Source of the DNA: Phycisphaerae bacterium
GTDB lineage: Bacteria; Planctomycetota; Phycisphaerae; Phycisphaerales; UBA1924
NCBI GenBank assembly: GCA_030432255.1
Contig: JAUIHS010000032.1
Coordinates: 1-40,755, forward strand
Length of the DNA: 40,755 bases
Direction of reading: 5' to 3'
Shown: piece after piece, positions 31,179-39,464 of the stretch
How the letters are laid out: every line of letters begins with the position of its first letter
Position numbering within the stretch: position 1 is the stretch's first letter
Notes under the pieces: generated by a model
Told to the model about the DNA's origin: nothing
Databases searched by the model: none
What the model saw: only the letters and a program-made list of their open reading frames with translations
Made by a program: the position numbers and the translations under genes

Positions 31179-31486
31179 GCGGACGGATGGAACAACTGCT
31201 GAGCATGTGGGAGGCGGACGCATCGGATGCGGACATCCCGTACATGATCGCACAGGAACACCTCGTGGCGGGGCAGGAGGAAGCGGCGCTGCTGTGGTTC
31301 GATCGGTGCCTGGGCATCGACGCTGCGTACCACTACGCGTATTACCACCGTGCCAAGGCGCTTGAAGCCCTGGAGCGTCTGGACGAAGCGAGAGACACAC
31401 TCCAACTGGGCCTGGAGGCTTCGCGCCGGGACGGCAACGCACAAGCGATCGGTGAGATTGAGGCGTACCTTGATGAACTCGACTGA
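31175..31486 (+). CDS. Small TPR protein
   Basis: A 103-residue protein of helical repeats: 'PYMIAQEHLVAGQEEAALLW', 'AAYHYAYYHRAKALEALERL' and 'EARDTLQLGLEASRRDG'. These are two or three TPR-like units and nothing else, so it is probably a protein-binding adaptor. Such single-domain TPR proteins occur next to repair genes in planctomycetes, but the partner is unknown. It starts at GTG 31175, overlapping the nth stop by 4 bases, with GGAG 10 bases upstream. It overlaps recX by 14 bases. Confidence 0.8.
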   Translation: MSGRMEQLLSMWEADASDADIPYMIAQEHLVAGQEEAALLWFDRCLGIDAAYHYAYYHRAKALEALERLDEARDTLQLGLEASRRDGNAQAIGEIEAYLDELD

Positions 31487-32132
31487 TGCGTTGCCCGTCA
31501 TCACCGCCCTGAAGCCCCTGGATGCACAGGCGCGGCGGTGGTCGGTCCACGTCAACGGTGAGGAGGTTGCGAAGATCCCGTACTCGCGCCTTTCATCACT
31601 CGGCTTGTCCCGCGGGCAGGCCTGGACGCCGACACTGGAACACGCGGTGAAGGCTGCCGCATCTGATGATGCCCTGCGCGAATACGCCTTGCGTGTGCTC
31701 TCCCGTCATCCGTGCTCTCGAGCCCGCATGGCCGACAAACTTCGCCGGCGCGGCGCGGATGAAGCGCAGCGCGAATCGTTGCTGGATGAACTGGAGAGGC
31801 TCGGCGCCCTGGACGACGTCGCGCTCGCGGGCAGCGTGGTGCGTTCGGAGTTGTCGCGGCAACCCGCAGGACGTCGTCTGCTTGAACAGAAACTGCGGGC
31901 CAAGGGCATCGAACGCGAGGAGTCCCGACGGGTACTGGACGAGGCGATGGAAGGCCGTGACCACGCGGCTGACGCCCGGGCGGCTGCTGAGAAGAAGATG
32001 CGATCTCTGAGCCGGGTCGCGGATCTTCAGGTACGACGCCGTCGACTGTATGCCTACCTGGTGCGGCGGGGCTTTGACGCTGATGTCTGCCGTGAGGTGG
32101 TGCGCGAGTTTGAGGGCGACAGCGAGGCGTGA
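31473..32132 (+). CDS. recX: RecX-family regulatory protein
   Basis: A 219-residue RecX, a small helical protein that binds along the RecA filament and modulates it. Visible repeats are 'REYALRVLSRHPCSRARMAD' followed by 'KLRRRGAD', then 'ELERLGALDDVALAGSVVRS' and the later 'LYAYLVRRGFDADVCREVVR', the three-helix units typical of the family. An N-terminal ~50-residue beta-rich part precedes them. No recA is nearby. The start at ATG 31473 lies inside the TPR gene. It converges with the lectin gene, 5 bases between stops. Confidence 0.88.
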   Translation: MNSTDALPVITALKPLDAQARRWSVHVNGEEVAKIPYSRLSSLGLSRGQAWTPTLEHAVKAAASDDALREYALRVLSRHPCSRARMADKLRRRGADEAQRESLLDELERLGALDDVALAGSVVRSELSRQPAGRRLLEQKLRAKGIEREESRRVLDEAMEGRDHAADARAAAEKKMRSLSRVADLQVRRRRLYAYLVRRGFDADVCREVVREFEGDSEA

Positions 32133-32137
32133 TCTGA

Positions 32138-32788
32138 TCAGTCGGGGCAACCCCAGTCATTGAGGACTTCGTTGAGGTCATCAAAGTCCACGAAGCCGCT
32201 GTCGTTGACGTCACCCTCGGGCCCGGAGGTGTTCCACGCAGCAAGAACCGTATTCAGATCTTCGAAGTCGACATCATCATCACCGTCGGCATCCCCAGTG
32301 CAGAGCGCCGGGATGACCTCGGCAATACCGAAGATCGGGAAGGATGGATTGCCGCCGCGGAACAGCGTGTCATCGTGATCATTCCACTCGCCCTCGTTGT
32401 GGCGCATGTGCACGTAGTCCTCATCAGCCACGTTGATGTCGTCGTTGGGCTCGCCATCCGCGAAGAGAGGTTCCATCGTCGACGCCTCGCCACTGACCCA
32501 GACGTACTCCCCCTCGACCGCCGCATCATTCAGGCCGATCCAGAGATTGGGCGGCTGACCGACAGGCGATGAGAACGTGGTAAAGACCCATTCGTTCTCA
32601 GCTTCATCATTGATGGTTGCGAGATGACCACCAAGACCAACGGCCCAGGCTTCGGCCTGGGTCCAGTTGCTGTTCTGAAGCAGGTAGTACTCGTGCCCGT
32701 TGGCGGGATTGGTGACGGGGCCCTGTATCACCTGACCACTGGCGACGGACGCGAACGCGCAGGTGACGATGGTAATGACTTGGCGCAT
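32138..32788 (-). CDS. Secreted C-type lectin-domain protein with dockerin-like C-terminus
   Basis: A 216-residue exported protein. A signal peptide covers about 1-18 ('VITIVTCAFASVASG'). The C-type lectin domain (about 25-155) shows 'NWTQAEAWAVGLGGHLATIN', 'NLWIGLNDAAVEGEYVWVSG', then the EPN sugar-binding motif in 'FADGEPNDDIN' (EPN usually marks mannose-type binding) and the WND motif in 'EGEWNDHDD'. The last ~50 residues are a dockerin-like pair, 'DADGDDDVDFEDLNTVLAAW' and 'DVNDSGFVDFDDLNEVLNDW'. It probably binds carbohydrate on the cell surface or outside. GGAGGAG is 5 bases before the ATG. The dockerin ends match the C39-like peptidase's. Confidence 0.88.
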   Translation of the reverse strand: MRQVITIVTCAFASVASGQVIQGPVTNPANGHEYYLLQNSNWTQAEAWAVGLGGHLATINDEAENEWVFTTFSSPVGQPPNLWIGLNDAAVEGEYVWVSGEASTMEPLFADGEPNDDINVADEDYVHMRHNEGEWNDHDDTLFRGGNPSFPIFGIAEVIPALCTGDADGDDDVDFEDLNTVLAAWNTSGPEGDVNDSGFVDFDDLNEVLNDWGCPD

Positions 32789-32806
32789 AGCAACTCCTCC
32801 AGCGCA

Positions 32807-32812
32807 ATTGTA
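32807..32812 (-). promoter_or_regulatory. Candidate -10 box for the lectin gene
   Basis: Minus-strand TACAAT, 5 of 6 to the consensus, ends 18 bases before the ATG at 32788. That predicts a start about 12 bases before the codon, just upstream of the GGAGGAG site. The -35 position reads TTCGGC at 17 bases, which is weak. Confidence 0.35.
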
Positions 32813-32891
32813 ATGGAGAAGATCCGGCTGCCGAACACCAAATGCACCATTCGCCGGAGTCGAGGTTATGGGTCGCATCAACCGGGTGAGA

Positions 32892-34628
32892 TCACCACTC
32901 CGGCCCGCCCGCGTACCGTCCGTAGATGTCTGCCAGCGCCTGGACCATCTCACCGAGCGTGCAGTTGGCCAGCGCGCCATCGACGAGGGCGGGCATGACG
33001 TTGTCGCCGTTCTTCGCCGCTTCGCGAATACCGTCGAGGGCGCGCCTGACGCCATCGTCGTCACGGTCCTCCTTGAACTTCTTCAGGCGGTCCACCTGGT
33101 CGACCTCGACCTGGTGCGGGATCTCAAGAATGTCGATCGGACGCTTCTCATCATTGTCGATGTACTCGTTGACACCCACGATGATCCGATCGCCTGCTTC
33201 GCACTCCTCGCTGAAGCGATACGCAGCCTCCGCGATCGCGCGGCGGAAATATCCCTTGTGAATGCCCTGCACGACACCCATGCGCCCACCGGCGGGCTTG
33301 CCCTGCTGGTCCAGTGCGAAGGGGCCACCTCCCATGTTGTCGATCTCGGAGATGTAGTCGAGTGCATCCGCTTCCATCTTGTCCGTCATGGCCTCGACGA
33401 ACCACGCACCGCCCAGCGGATCGACAACCCGCGTCACGCCGGTCTCGTGCGCCAGAATCTGCTGCGTCCGCAGCGCCACCATCACAGCCTGCTCCGTCGG
33501 GAGACCAAGCGTCTCGTCCATGGAGTCCGTATGCAGCGACTGGCAGCCGCCGAGGGCCGCGGCCATCGCCTGGTACGCCACGCGCACGATGTTGTTGAGG
33601 GGCTGCTGCTCAGTCAGTGAGCAGCCCGCGGTCTGGACATGCGTCTTCATGAACCACGAGCGCTCGTTCTTCGCGCCATACCGCTCGCGCATCATGCGAG
33701 CCCAGATACGACGAGCTGCGCGCAGCTTGCACACTTCCTCGAAGAACTCGTTGTGACTGTTGAAGAAGAAGGAGAGGCGCGGGCCGAACTGATCGATGTC
33801 GAGGCCGCGATGCAAACACTCTTCCACGTACTCCATGCCATCGCGCAGGGTGAAGGCCAGTTCCTGCGTCGCGGTCGATCCGGCCTCACGAATGTGGTAG
33901 CCGGAGATGGAAACGGAATTCCAGCGAGGCACATGCGTCGACTGGAACTCGATGGTGTCGACGACAAGCTTCACCGACGGCTCCGGCGGATAGATGAACT
34001 CGTTCTGCGAGTGGAACTCCTTCAGGATGTCATTCTGGAGCGTGCCGCCGAGCGTGGACCAGTCAATCCCGCGCTGCTTCGCCATACCGAGGTACATCGC
34101 CCAGATGACCGCTGCTGGGCCGTTGATGGTCTGCGAGACGGTCACCTTGTCGATCGGAATATCCGCGTAGAGGCGGTGCATGTCCTCGATGGTGTCGATC
34201 GCGACGCCACAGCGACCGACCTCACCGGCCGAAAGGTCATCATCTGAATCGCGACCCATGAGTGTCGGCAGGTCGAAGGCCGTGGAGAGCCCCGTGTTGG
34301 CCTTGGTCGAGGTCTTCGCCGCTTCGAGGAGGTACTTGAAGCGCCTGTTGGTGTCGTCGGCAGAGCCGAAGCCGGCAAACTGCCGCATGGTCCAGAGACG
34401 CGTTCGGTATCCCTGTGGGAAGAGGCCTCGGGTGAACGGGTATTGCCCGGGCTCAGCGATGTCCCGTTCGACATTGGCGAGGGACTCGATGGTCGACTGT
34501 GGCCCGTAGGACGGATCCACAACGATCCCCGAGATGGTCACGGCATGCGGATCCAGCGCCGCAGGGTCGACGCCGCCGCGAGGCTTCAAATGGTCGTTCA
34601 GTCCGGGTCCGGTGAAGGTACTGGTCAT
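32892..34628 (-). CDS. Acyl-CoA mutase large subunit, isobutyryl-CoA-mutase-like
   Basis: A 578-residue large subunit of the adenosylcobalamin-dependent acyl-CoA mutases, without the C-terminal B12-binding domain, so a separate small subunit is needed. Family blocks are 'LWTMRQFAGFGSADDTNRRF', 'LSTAFDLPTLMGRDSD', 'GTLQNDILKEFHSQNEFIYP', 'WNSVSISGYHIREAGSTATQ' and 'DPLGGAWFVEAMTDKMEAD'. The two specificity positions that are Tyr 89 and Arg 207 in methylmalonyl-CoA mutase are Phe 84 and Gln 208 here, as in isobutyryl-CoA mutase (IcmA). It probably carries out isobutyryl-/butyryl-CoA type rearrangement; methylmalonyl-CoA is less likely. No small subunit lies in the window. GGAG lies 8 bases before the ATG at 34628. 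Confidence 0.87.
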   Translation of the reverse strand: MTSTFTGPGLNDHLKPRGGVDPAALDPHAVTISGIVVDPSYGPQSTIESLANVERDIAEPGQYPFTRGLFPQGYRTRLWTMRQFAGFGSADDTNRRFKYLLEAAKTSTKANTGLSTAFDLPTLMGRDSDDDLSAGEVGRCGVAIDTIEDMHRLYADIPIDKVTVSQTINGPAAVIWAMYLGMAKQRGIDWSTLGGTLQNDILKEFHSQNEFIYPPEPSVKLVVDTIEFQSTHVPRWNSVSISGYHIREAGSTATQELAFTLRDGMEYVEECLHRGLDIDQFGPRLSFFFNSHNEFFEEVCKLRAARRIWARMMRERYGAKNERSWFMKTHVQTAGCSLTEQQPLNNIVRVAYQAMAAALGGCQSLHTDSMDETLGLPTEQAVMVALRTQQILAHETGVTRVVDPLGGAWFVEAMTDKMEADALDYISEIDNMGGGPFALDQQGKPAGGRMGVVQGIHKGYFRRAIAEAAYRFSEECEAGDRIIVGVNEYIDNDEKRPIDILEIPHQVEVDQVDRLKKFKEDRDDDGVRRALDGIREAAKNGDNVMPALVDGALANCTLGEMVQALADIYGRYAGGPEW

Positions 34629-34727
34629 GAATCGTTCTCCGTGGGGGCTCCGGAGACATTGTAGGGGAAGGGGCGGGAGTCGCGGAGGTGCAATGCACAA
34701 CCGGTTATCGGATTGCCGCTCGGCAGG

Positions 34728-36185
34728 CTATTGTGACACGTTTGCCCGATTCAGCACATCATCCAAATCAACATCGCCACCGTCATCCTTCCCATCCCGA
34801 CCGAGGCGGTACAGCAGGTACGTCCGCCCCTGCTCATCCGGGCTGTCCTCAAGGCGCCGGTATCGCAGGCCGGTCCCGTCGAGACTGATGCCGATGTCGG
34901 CGAGCGATGTCGGAGCCGCTCCTGTCTCGCCGCGATGCCCCTCGATGGCAAGGAGCACCCGAACGGCGTGGTCCAGATCGGGGATCTGGCGCTCCATGCT
35001 GACCACCGCGTCGTGGACCGGAGGATAAAAGACATCCCGGAAGTCCAGATCGCTCACGTTCACCATGTCGTACTGCGGCGCGACCGCCTCAAGCTTCACC
35101 ATGGTCTCATCAGTGATCTGCAGCAGGTCTTCGATGGTGGGGGGGTCAAGCTGACGAATCGCTGCGAAGTGCGCCTCGATCAGTGACTCAAGTTCCCGGC
35201 GGCTCGGCGCATGTGGATCACTGGGGATGTTCCTGACGCGGGTCTCAAGTGACTCGGTATCGGTCGTGCCGTAGTAGATGAGCGCCCGGGCGTGGCCGAG
35301 CAGCAGACGGCCGTCAGAGCCGGGACGCCCGGTATACATGGCGTTGACGAGCATGCGCGCATTGAATTCGTCAGCAGCCAGGGTGTGCGACCAGTCCGGA
35401 TGCCCAAGGAGACTTTCCATCTCACCCCGGATCGGTCCCTCCCAGGTGGCCGGAGGCGGATACATCGTGATGAGTATGGCGAGGTGCTTGCGCAACTGGA
35501 GCAGCATGGAGAACCCGGTCGCATACTCGATGATCATGGGCTGCCGCATCAGCATGCGACCGAGTGCCGCGTAGGCACGAAGCGACCGACGAACTTCATC
35601 CAGGTCCTCGTTTCGCCATGCATCCGTCATCCGGGCCAACAGGTAGTAGCCCATCACGGCGCGCACATTCCCGAGGTATGCCGCGGACACGAACGGTCCC
35701 TCGTTGCGATAGATCGGAGCCATCCAAGTGGCCTCGGTGAGCTGATCAACGAGGTCACGGGTCGCGGCCGTATCAAGCTCCTGCATCACGCGGCGAGCGA
35801 ACTCCGCGTCCGGGTCTGATTCATCGGCGTCGGATTCCCAGAGATACGCAAAGTATGGATGGCTCTCATCGAGTGCGCGGCTGATCTCAAGGTACCGCTC
35901 GTCGTAGCTTGACGCGGTGAAGAAGTGGTACAGGTCCGGTGGGGTGCCCGCTGTGTTTCCGGCAATTCGCCACGCTGTCTCCTGGATGTGGACCAGGCAG
36001 TCCACGACAAGCGGCCATGCATCCGGTGTATCCGGAGTGGGTCGCTGCTGCTCCCGGATCTCGTCGTACTCCGCGCTGAAGTCCAACGCCGGCCCCGGCC
36101 CGATGGTCAGAAACCAGAACGCCGTGAGCATGATGGCTGTGATCGCAAGCAGTACAACGGCAATGATGATCCGATGAATTCGCAT
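34728..36185 (-). CDS. Membrane-anchored paralog 1 of a tandem array, unknown function
   Basis: A 485-residue protein with an N-terminal anchor helix (residues 7-27, 'IIAVVLLAITAIMLTAFWFL') and a large, mostly helical extracytoplasmic part. A conserved early block reads 'RPTPDTPDAWPLVVDCLVHI'. A central block is 'MLVNAMYTGRPGSDGRLLL'. The C-terminus reads 'AVRVLLAIEGHRGETG' and ends 'YLLYRLGRDGKDDGGD', the tail of the pseudopilin-like proteins common in planctomycetes. It is paralogous to the two upstream genes. The ATG is 6 bases after the stop of paralog 2. The stop is TAG, unlike most genes here. I cannot assign a function; no catalytic motif is apparent. Confidence 0.75.
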   Translation of the reverse strand: MRIHRIIIAVVLLAITAIMLTAFWFLTIGPGPALDFSAEYDEIREQQRPTPDTPDAWPLVVDCLVHIQETAWRIAGNTAGTPPDLYHFFTASSYDERYLEISRALDESHPYFAYLWESDADESDPDAEFARRVMQELDTAATRDLVDQLTEATWMAPIYRNEGPFVSAAYLGNVRAVMGYYLLARMTDAWRNEDLDEVRRSLRAYAALGRMLMRQPMIIEYATGFSMLLQLRKHLAILITMYPPPATWEGPIRGEMESLLGHPDWSHTLAADEFNARMLVNAMYTGRPGSDGRLLLGHARALIYYGTTDTESLETRVRNIPSDPHAPSRRELESLIEAHFAAIRQLDPPTIEDLLQITDETMVKLEAVAPQYDMVNVSDLDFRDVFYPPVHDAVVSMERQIPDLDHAVRVLLAIEGHRGETGAAPTSLADIGISLDGTGLRYRRLEDSPDEQGRTYLLYRLGRDGKDDGGDVDLDDVLNRANVSQ

Positions 36186-36191
36186 GCTCAG

Positions 36192-36641
36192 CTACTCATC
36201 CCGTCGCCGGACCTTGTTGAGAATCCAGTCCGCGCCATCCCTGACGCTTCCCGGGCGGCTGATCGATCCATCCGAGACTCCTCCATTGTCGATGCCGTCG
36301 CCGCCCGGCAGATACAGCAGGTACAGACGACCATCCGGATCCGCACCGGGCGCCAGACGCACGTACAGCCAGGGGGCGCCCCGCGGCGTCAGCGTCTCCA
36401 CCCCAAGCGCATCAAGCCCTTCGGGATAGGAACCATGCTCCAGTCGGTACGCCTCCAGTTGCATCATCAGGATGATGCCGCCGAGGACCCGATCGTTGCG
36501 TTGAATCACCTTCCCATATGACAGAATATTGTCGTAGCTTGCGGGGCGAAGCGACTTGTGAGCGATCGCGAGGTCCTCGGCGTAGCTGTGTGTCGGCTCC
36601 GGATGCAGCAGAAGGAGCCAGGGGTTGGTCTCAGGCTCAGG
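36192..36641 (-). CDS. C-terminal part of paralog 2 in a shifted frame
   Basis: These 149 codons plus stop carry the C-terminus missing from the preceding ORF: 'LLLLHPEPTHSYAEDLAI', 'GGIILMMQLEAYRLEHGSYP' and 'LYLLYLPGGDGIDNGG', which match the tail of paralog 1 ('YLLYRLGRDGKDDGGD'). The frame takes over exactly where the first ORF stops (TGA at 36637-36639). One extra base in the GGG run at 36640-36642 would explain the shift. It ends in TAG like the other two paralogs. It could be a sequencing error, a decayed gene, or a programmed frameshift. No good start or ribosome site suggests independent translation. Confidence 0.6.
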   Translation of the reverse strand, partial: PEPETNPWLLLLHPEPTHSYAEDLAIAHKSLRPASYDNILSYGKVIQRNDRVLGGIILMMQLEAYRLEHGSYPEGLDALGVETLTPRGAPWLYVRLAPGADPDGRLYLLYLPGGDGIDNGGVSDGSISRPGSVRDGADWILNKVRRRDE

Positions 36642-37890
36642 GCGCGAGGGCCGTATCGAGCGCCACACAATGCTCTCGAAATGCTTGCAGTGCCTCCGCG
36701 GTCTCGCTGGCGGACTGGTTGAAGAACCCGTCAAACATGACTCCACCCAGGGAAAGAGCGGTGCATCCGGGGGCCATGGTTGTCAGCCGGTCCACGTAAC
36801 CGGCCTGAATCGACTCCACTTCCTCGACCGTCGGTTCGCCCAGAGACTCAATCTCCGCCGCGTACGCATCGATGAGTTGGCGTAGTTCCCTTCGCCGTGG
36901 AGCCTTGCGACTGGCTCGCAGGTCCTCGAGTCGGTCTTCGAATGTGTACGGCTCAGGAGGCACGCGTTGGGACAGCCGCCGATTTCCGAGTACCGGAAGG
37001 AATCGACCATCCCCGCCGGGTTCGCCCGTGTACATCGCATTGATGAGGCCCAAATGATTCAGTCGGTCACCGGCAAGACATGTCTTCCAGTGTGGAACGG
37101 CGTGAAGTGGATCGACCGCTGCTCGAACGCTTGCAGCGAGTGCAGTTGCGGGTGGATGCCTCTCGATCAATGATTCGATGCACGTGATCAATCGCTCGCC
37201 CTCAGAGAGACCCACGTGATACTCGACGAGACTCACCTGCATGGTCAGAAGCAGGACCAGTGTGGCATGGGCTCCGCAGACCCGCCGAACATCCTCCCCG
37301 TCGCCGACACGCCATGCTCGTACCAGTCGGACCCGGAGATATTGCGAGAGCGTGCGGACATCGGAGAGGTAGGGAAGAAGTGTGGTTCCCGCCGATTCGA
37401 CCACGGGTGCATGCATCCAGCGAGCCGCTGCGAGTTGATCGAGATGATCGCTGAATTCGGGGTCATCGAGCACATCAAAGACGCGCTGTGCGAACGCGAT
37501 GTCATCCGGTGTGCCGTCTTCATCGGGAGCCTCAAGGGCATGGAACAGCGCGAGCCGCGCAGCATCGCGCATCGGCCCGATCAGCCTGCTCCATTCTTCA
37601 CCATCAAGGTCGTGCTCGTACAGGCGCGAGATATCAAATGGCGATGGGTCAATTCCGTTTGCACGAATCGTCTCCGCTTGAACAGCCACCAGCAACTCCG
37701 CAACGACCGGCCAAGAATCAGGGACATCCGCGCCGGGGCGTCCTGCAGTTCGCAACTCATGCACATCAACATCGAGTGGTTCGAGCGGACCCAACTGCGG
37801 TGTGAGCAGCACCCACGTATAGAAGCCCACCCCGCCGATGGCGATGAGGAAGAAACTCAGAGCCCAGAAGATGATCGATCGAAGTCGCAT
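36637..37890 (-). CDS. Membrane-anchored paralog 2 of a tandem array, N-terminal part
   Basis: A 417-residue reading frame with an N-terminal anchor helix ('IIFWALSFFLIAIGGVGF') and the same layout as its neighbours: 'PGADVPDSWPVVAELLVAV' near residue 55, and 'LGLINAMYTGEPGGDGRFLP' matching paralog 1's 'MLVNAMYTGRPGSDGRLLL'. A late helix region is 'ETAEALQAFREHCVALDT'. It ends in TGA before the C-terminal domain that closes paralogs 1 and 3, and that domain lies in the next frame. If joined, the product is about 565 residues, somewhat longer than its paralogs (485). Function unknown. The gene is about 45 bases after paralog 3 and has no clear ribosome site. Confidence 0.7.
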   Translation of the reverse strand: MRLRSIIFWALSFFLIAIGGVGFYTWVLLTPQLGPLEPLDVDVHELRTAGRPGADVPDSWPVVAELLVAVQAETIRANGIDPSPFDISRLYEHDLDGEEWSRLIGPMRDAARLALFHALEAPDEDGTPDDIAFAQRVFDVLDDPEFSDHLDQLAAARWMHAPVVESAGTTLLPYLSDVRTLSQYLRVRLVRAWRVGDGEDVRRVCGAHATLVLLLTMQVSLVEYHVGLSEGERLITCIESLIERHPPATALAASVRAAVDPLHAVPHWKTCLAGDRLNHLGLINAMYTGEPGGDGRFLPVLGNRRLSQRVPPEPYTFEDRLEDLRASRKAPRRRELRQLIDAYAAEIESLGEPTVEEVESIQAGYVDRLTTMAPGCTALSLGGVMFDGFFNQSASETAEALQAFREHCVALDTALAP

Positions 37891-37935
37891 GGTGCTGGTG
37901 TTGAGGTGGTTTGGAAACAGGACCTCCGTTAGAGC

Positions 37936-39378
37936 CTACCAGATCGACCAGGGCGCCGGACCGCGGACGTACAGAACCTCGTCTTTCAGCCTGGACCCGC
38001 CGTGATCAATCATGTCGGGTCCGATGAGGTAGATCACGTAGCCGTCGCGAGCTGGCTCCATCAGGAAGGGCGTCTTCGAGTAGGGGTCCATCGGACGCTT
38101 CTCAGAGGATGGATCGAGCACACCGATGAGCGTTCGTGGATAACTCCGTGTGCGACGACAGGTCCGTTCCATCTCGATGATGAGTGTCGTCAGGATGCGG
38201 CCACGTTCCCGCATCGCCGGTGGGGAGTAGCCGCCACGAACCCAATAGCGACTCGGGAACAACGTGGCGTACGACTGAAACCAATACGTGCTGATCCAGA
38301 CGCTCTCAGCATGCGGATACCGTGAGATGATCCGCGCCAGAGCACGGTCATGGATGTCTGTCAGTGCATCCTCTGTTCGTTCCACTGCTGGCAGAGCCAG
38401 CATCTCGTCCCAGGCGTCGTTGAAGACTGCAAGCAGTTCGTCGCGTGAAGGCATCATGTAGGCTTCAAAATTGCGCGCTCTGGCCCAAAACTCCGCCTGG
38501 AGATCAAGGTTCTTGTCAAACAGCGTCACCGGAATGAAGTGGCCCTGCTGTGTGTGGGACGCATGGATCTTCTGCAGCATCCAGATGCGGGAGAGCCCTA
38601 CCGAGTCCTCCCACGTCGGCAACTCTGGCGCGGACTCCAAGGCCATTGACGCCGCCGCGAGCACACGATCTGGAGCGGGAGCGCTGGACGAGTCAATCAG
38701 GCCTCGCAGAGTCAGAAGCAACTGCTGATGTCCCGAGTGGGCCGCCGCGCATGTAGTCTGGCCGGTGGACATCAGTGCGTGGTTGAGCCTGAAACCGGCC
38801 GCGAGCGTCTGAAAGACCGCAGCCTCGTCGCGCACCCGCCACGCCTCCTCCAGGCGCAGACACAAGACATCATTGAGGACACGGAGCGCACGGTAGAGAT
38901 GCATCTCAAGCCTGCAATCGCGGAACCCGATCCGGTCAAGGGGCAGACGACACCACTCCGTGTCCAGATGCGCACGCAGATGCTCGTCCAGGCCGCCCTC
39001 CATCACTGCCCGTAACGCGGCCCGCTGCACATGTTCTTCCTTCAACCATTGATACGACCCCTTCAGGTGCACCTGACGCCACGCCGCATCTGAGAACTGG
39101 GCCCCGAGCATGCCCGCAAATGTGCCATCAGGCAACTCCCGCGCCCGCTCCGGCAGCACGCCATGCACCGCATCCAGCACGAACACAAGAGTCTCACACA
39201 CTTCCGCCCATGCATTATGTGTCCCCGGTGTCGGACGAAGCGACTCCCAATGCTGCTCATAGGCAGCCACCATTTCCGGCGAGTGCTTTGGTGGCTCATG
39301 CAACATCACCGACAGGGCCCAGGCCCCAACCACCACAAACGGACTCAAAATGACCACGGCGATGGAGCGAGGTCTCAT
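37936..39378 (-). CDS. Membrane-anchored paralog 3 of a tandem array, unknown function
   Basis: About 480 residues. It has an N-terminal anchor helix ('IAVVILSPFVVVGAWALSVM'), the shared early block 'SLRPTPGTHNAWAEVCETLV', a helical middle ('HLYRALRVLNDVLCLRLEEA') and the closing 'YVIYLIGPDMIDHGGSRL', which again ends in the D-x-x-D-x-GG pattern. It is the most diverged of the three: the 'NAMYTG-PG-DGR' block is poorly kept. The stop is TAG. The ATG at 39378 is favoured over 39393 because the anchor then begins 'MRPRSIAVV', as in its paralogs (MRIHR, MRLRS). It lies between metF and paralog 2. Confidence 0.72.
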   Translation of the reverse strand: MRPRSIAVVILSPFVVVGAWALSVMLHEPPKHSPEMVAAYEQHWESLRPTPGTHNAWAEVCETLVFVLDAVHGVLPERARELPDGTFAGMLGAQFSDAAWRQVHLKGSYQWLKEEHVQRAALRAVMEGGLDEHLRAHLDTEWCRLPLDRIGFRDCRLEMHLYRALRVLNDVLCLRLEEAWRVRDEAAVFQTLAAGFRLNHALMSTGQTTCAAAHSGHQQLLLTLRGLIDSSSAPAPDRVLAAASMALESAPELPTWEDSVGLSRIWMLQKIHASHTQQGHFIPVTLFDKNLDLQAEFWARARNFEAYMMPSRDELLAVFNDAWDEMLALPAVERTEDALTDIHDRALARIISRYPHAESVWISTYWFQSYATLFPSRYWVRGGYSPPAMRERGRILTTLIIEMERTCRRTRSYPRTLIGVLDPSSEKRPMDPYSKTPFLMEPARDGYVIYLIGPDMIDHGGSRLKDEVLYVRGPAPWSIW

Positions 39379-39464
39379 GACACCTTCGAACATATCGCAT
39401 GCCGGATCGCGTGACGTGTCCCGATGGGCGCGGCGGGCGACACGCCGCCACCGGAGTCACACGT

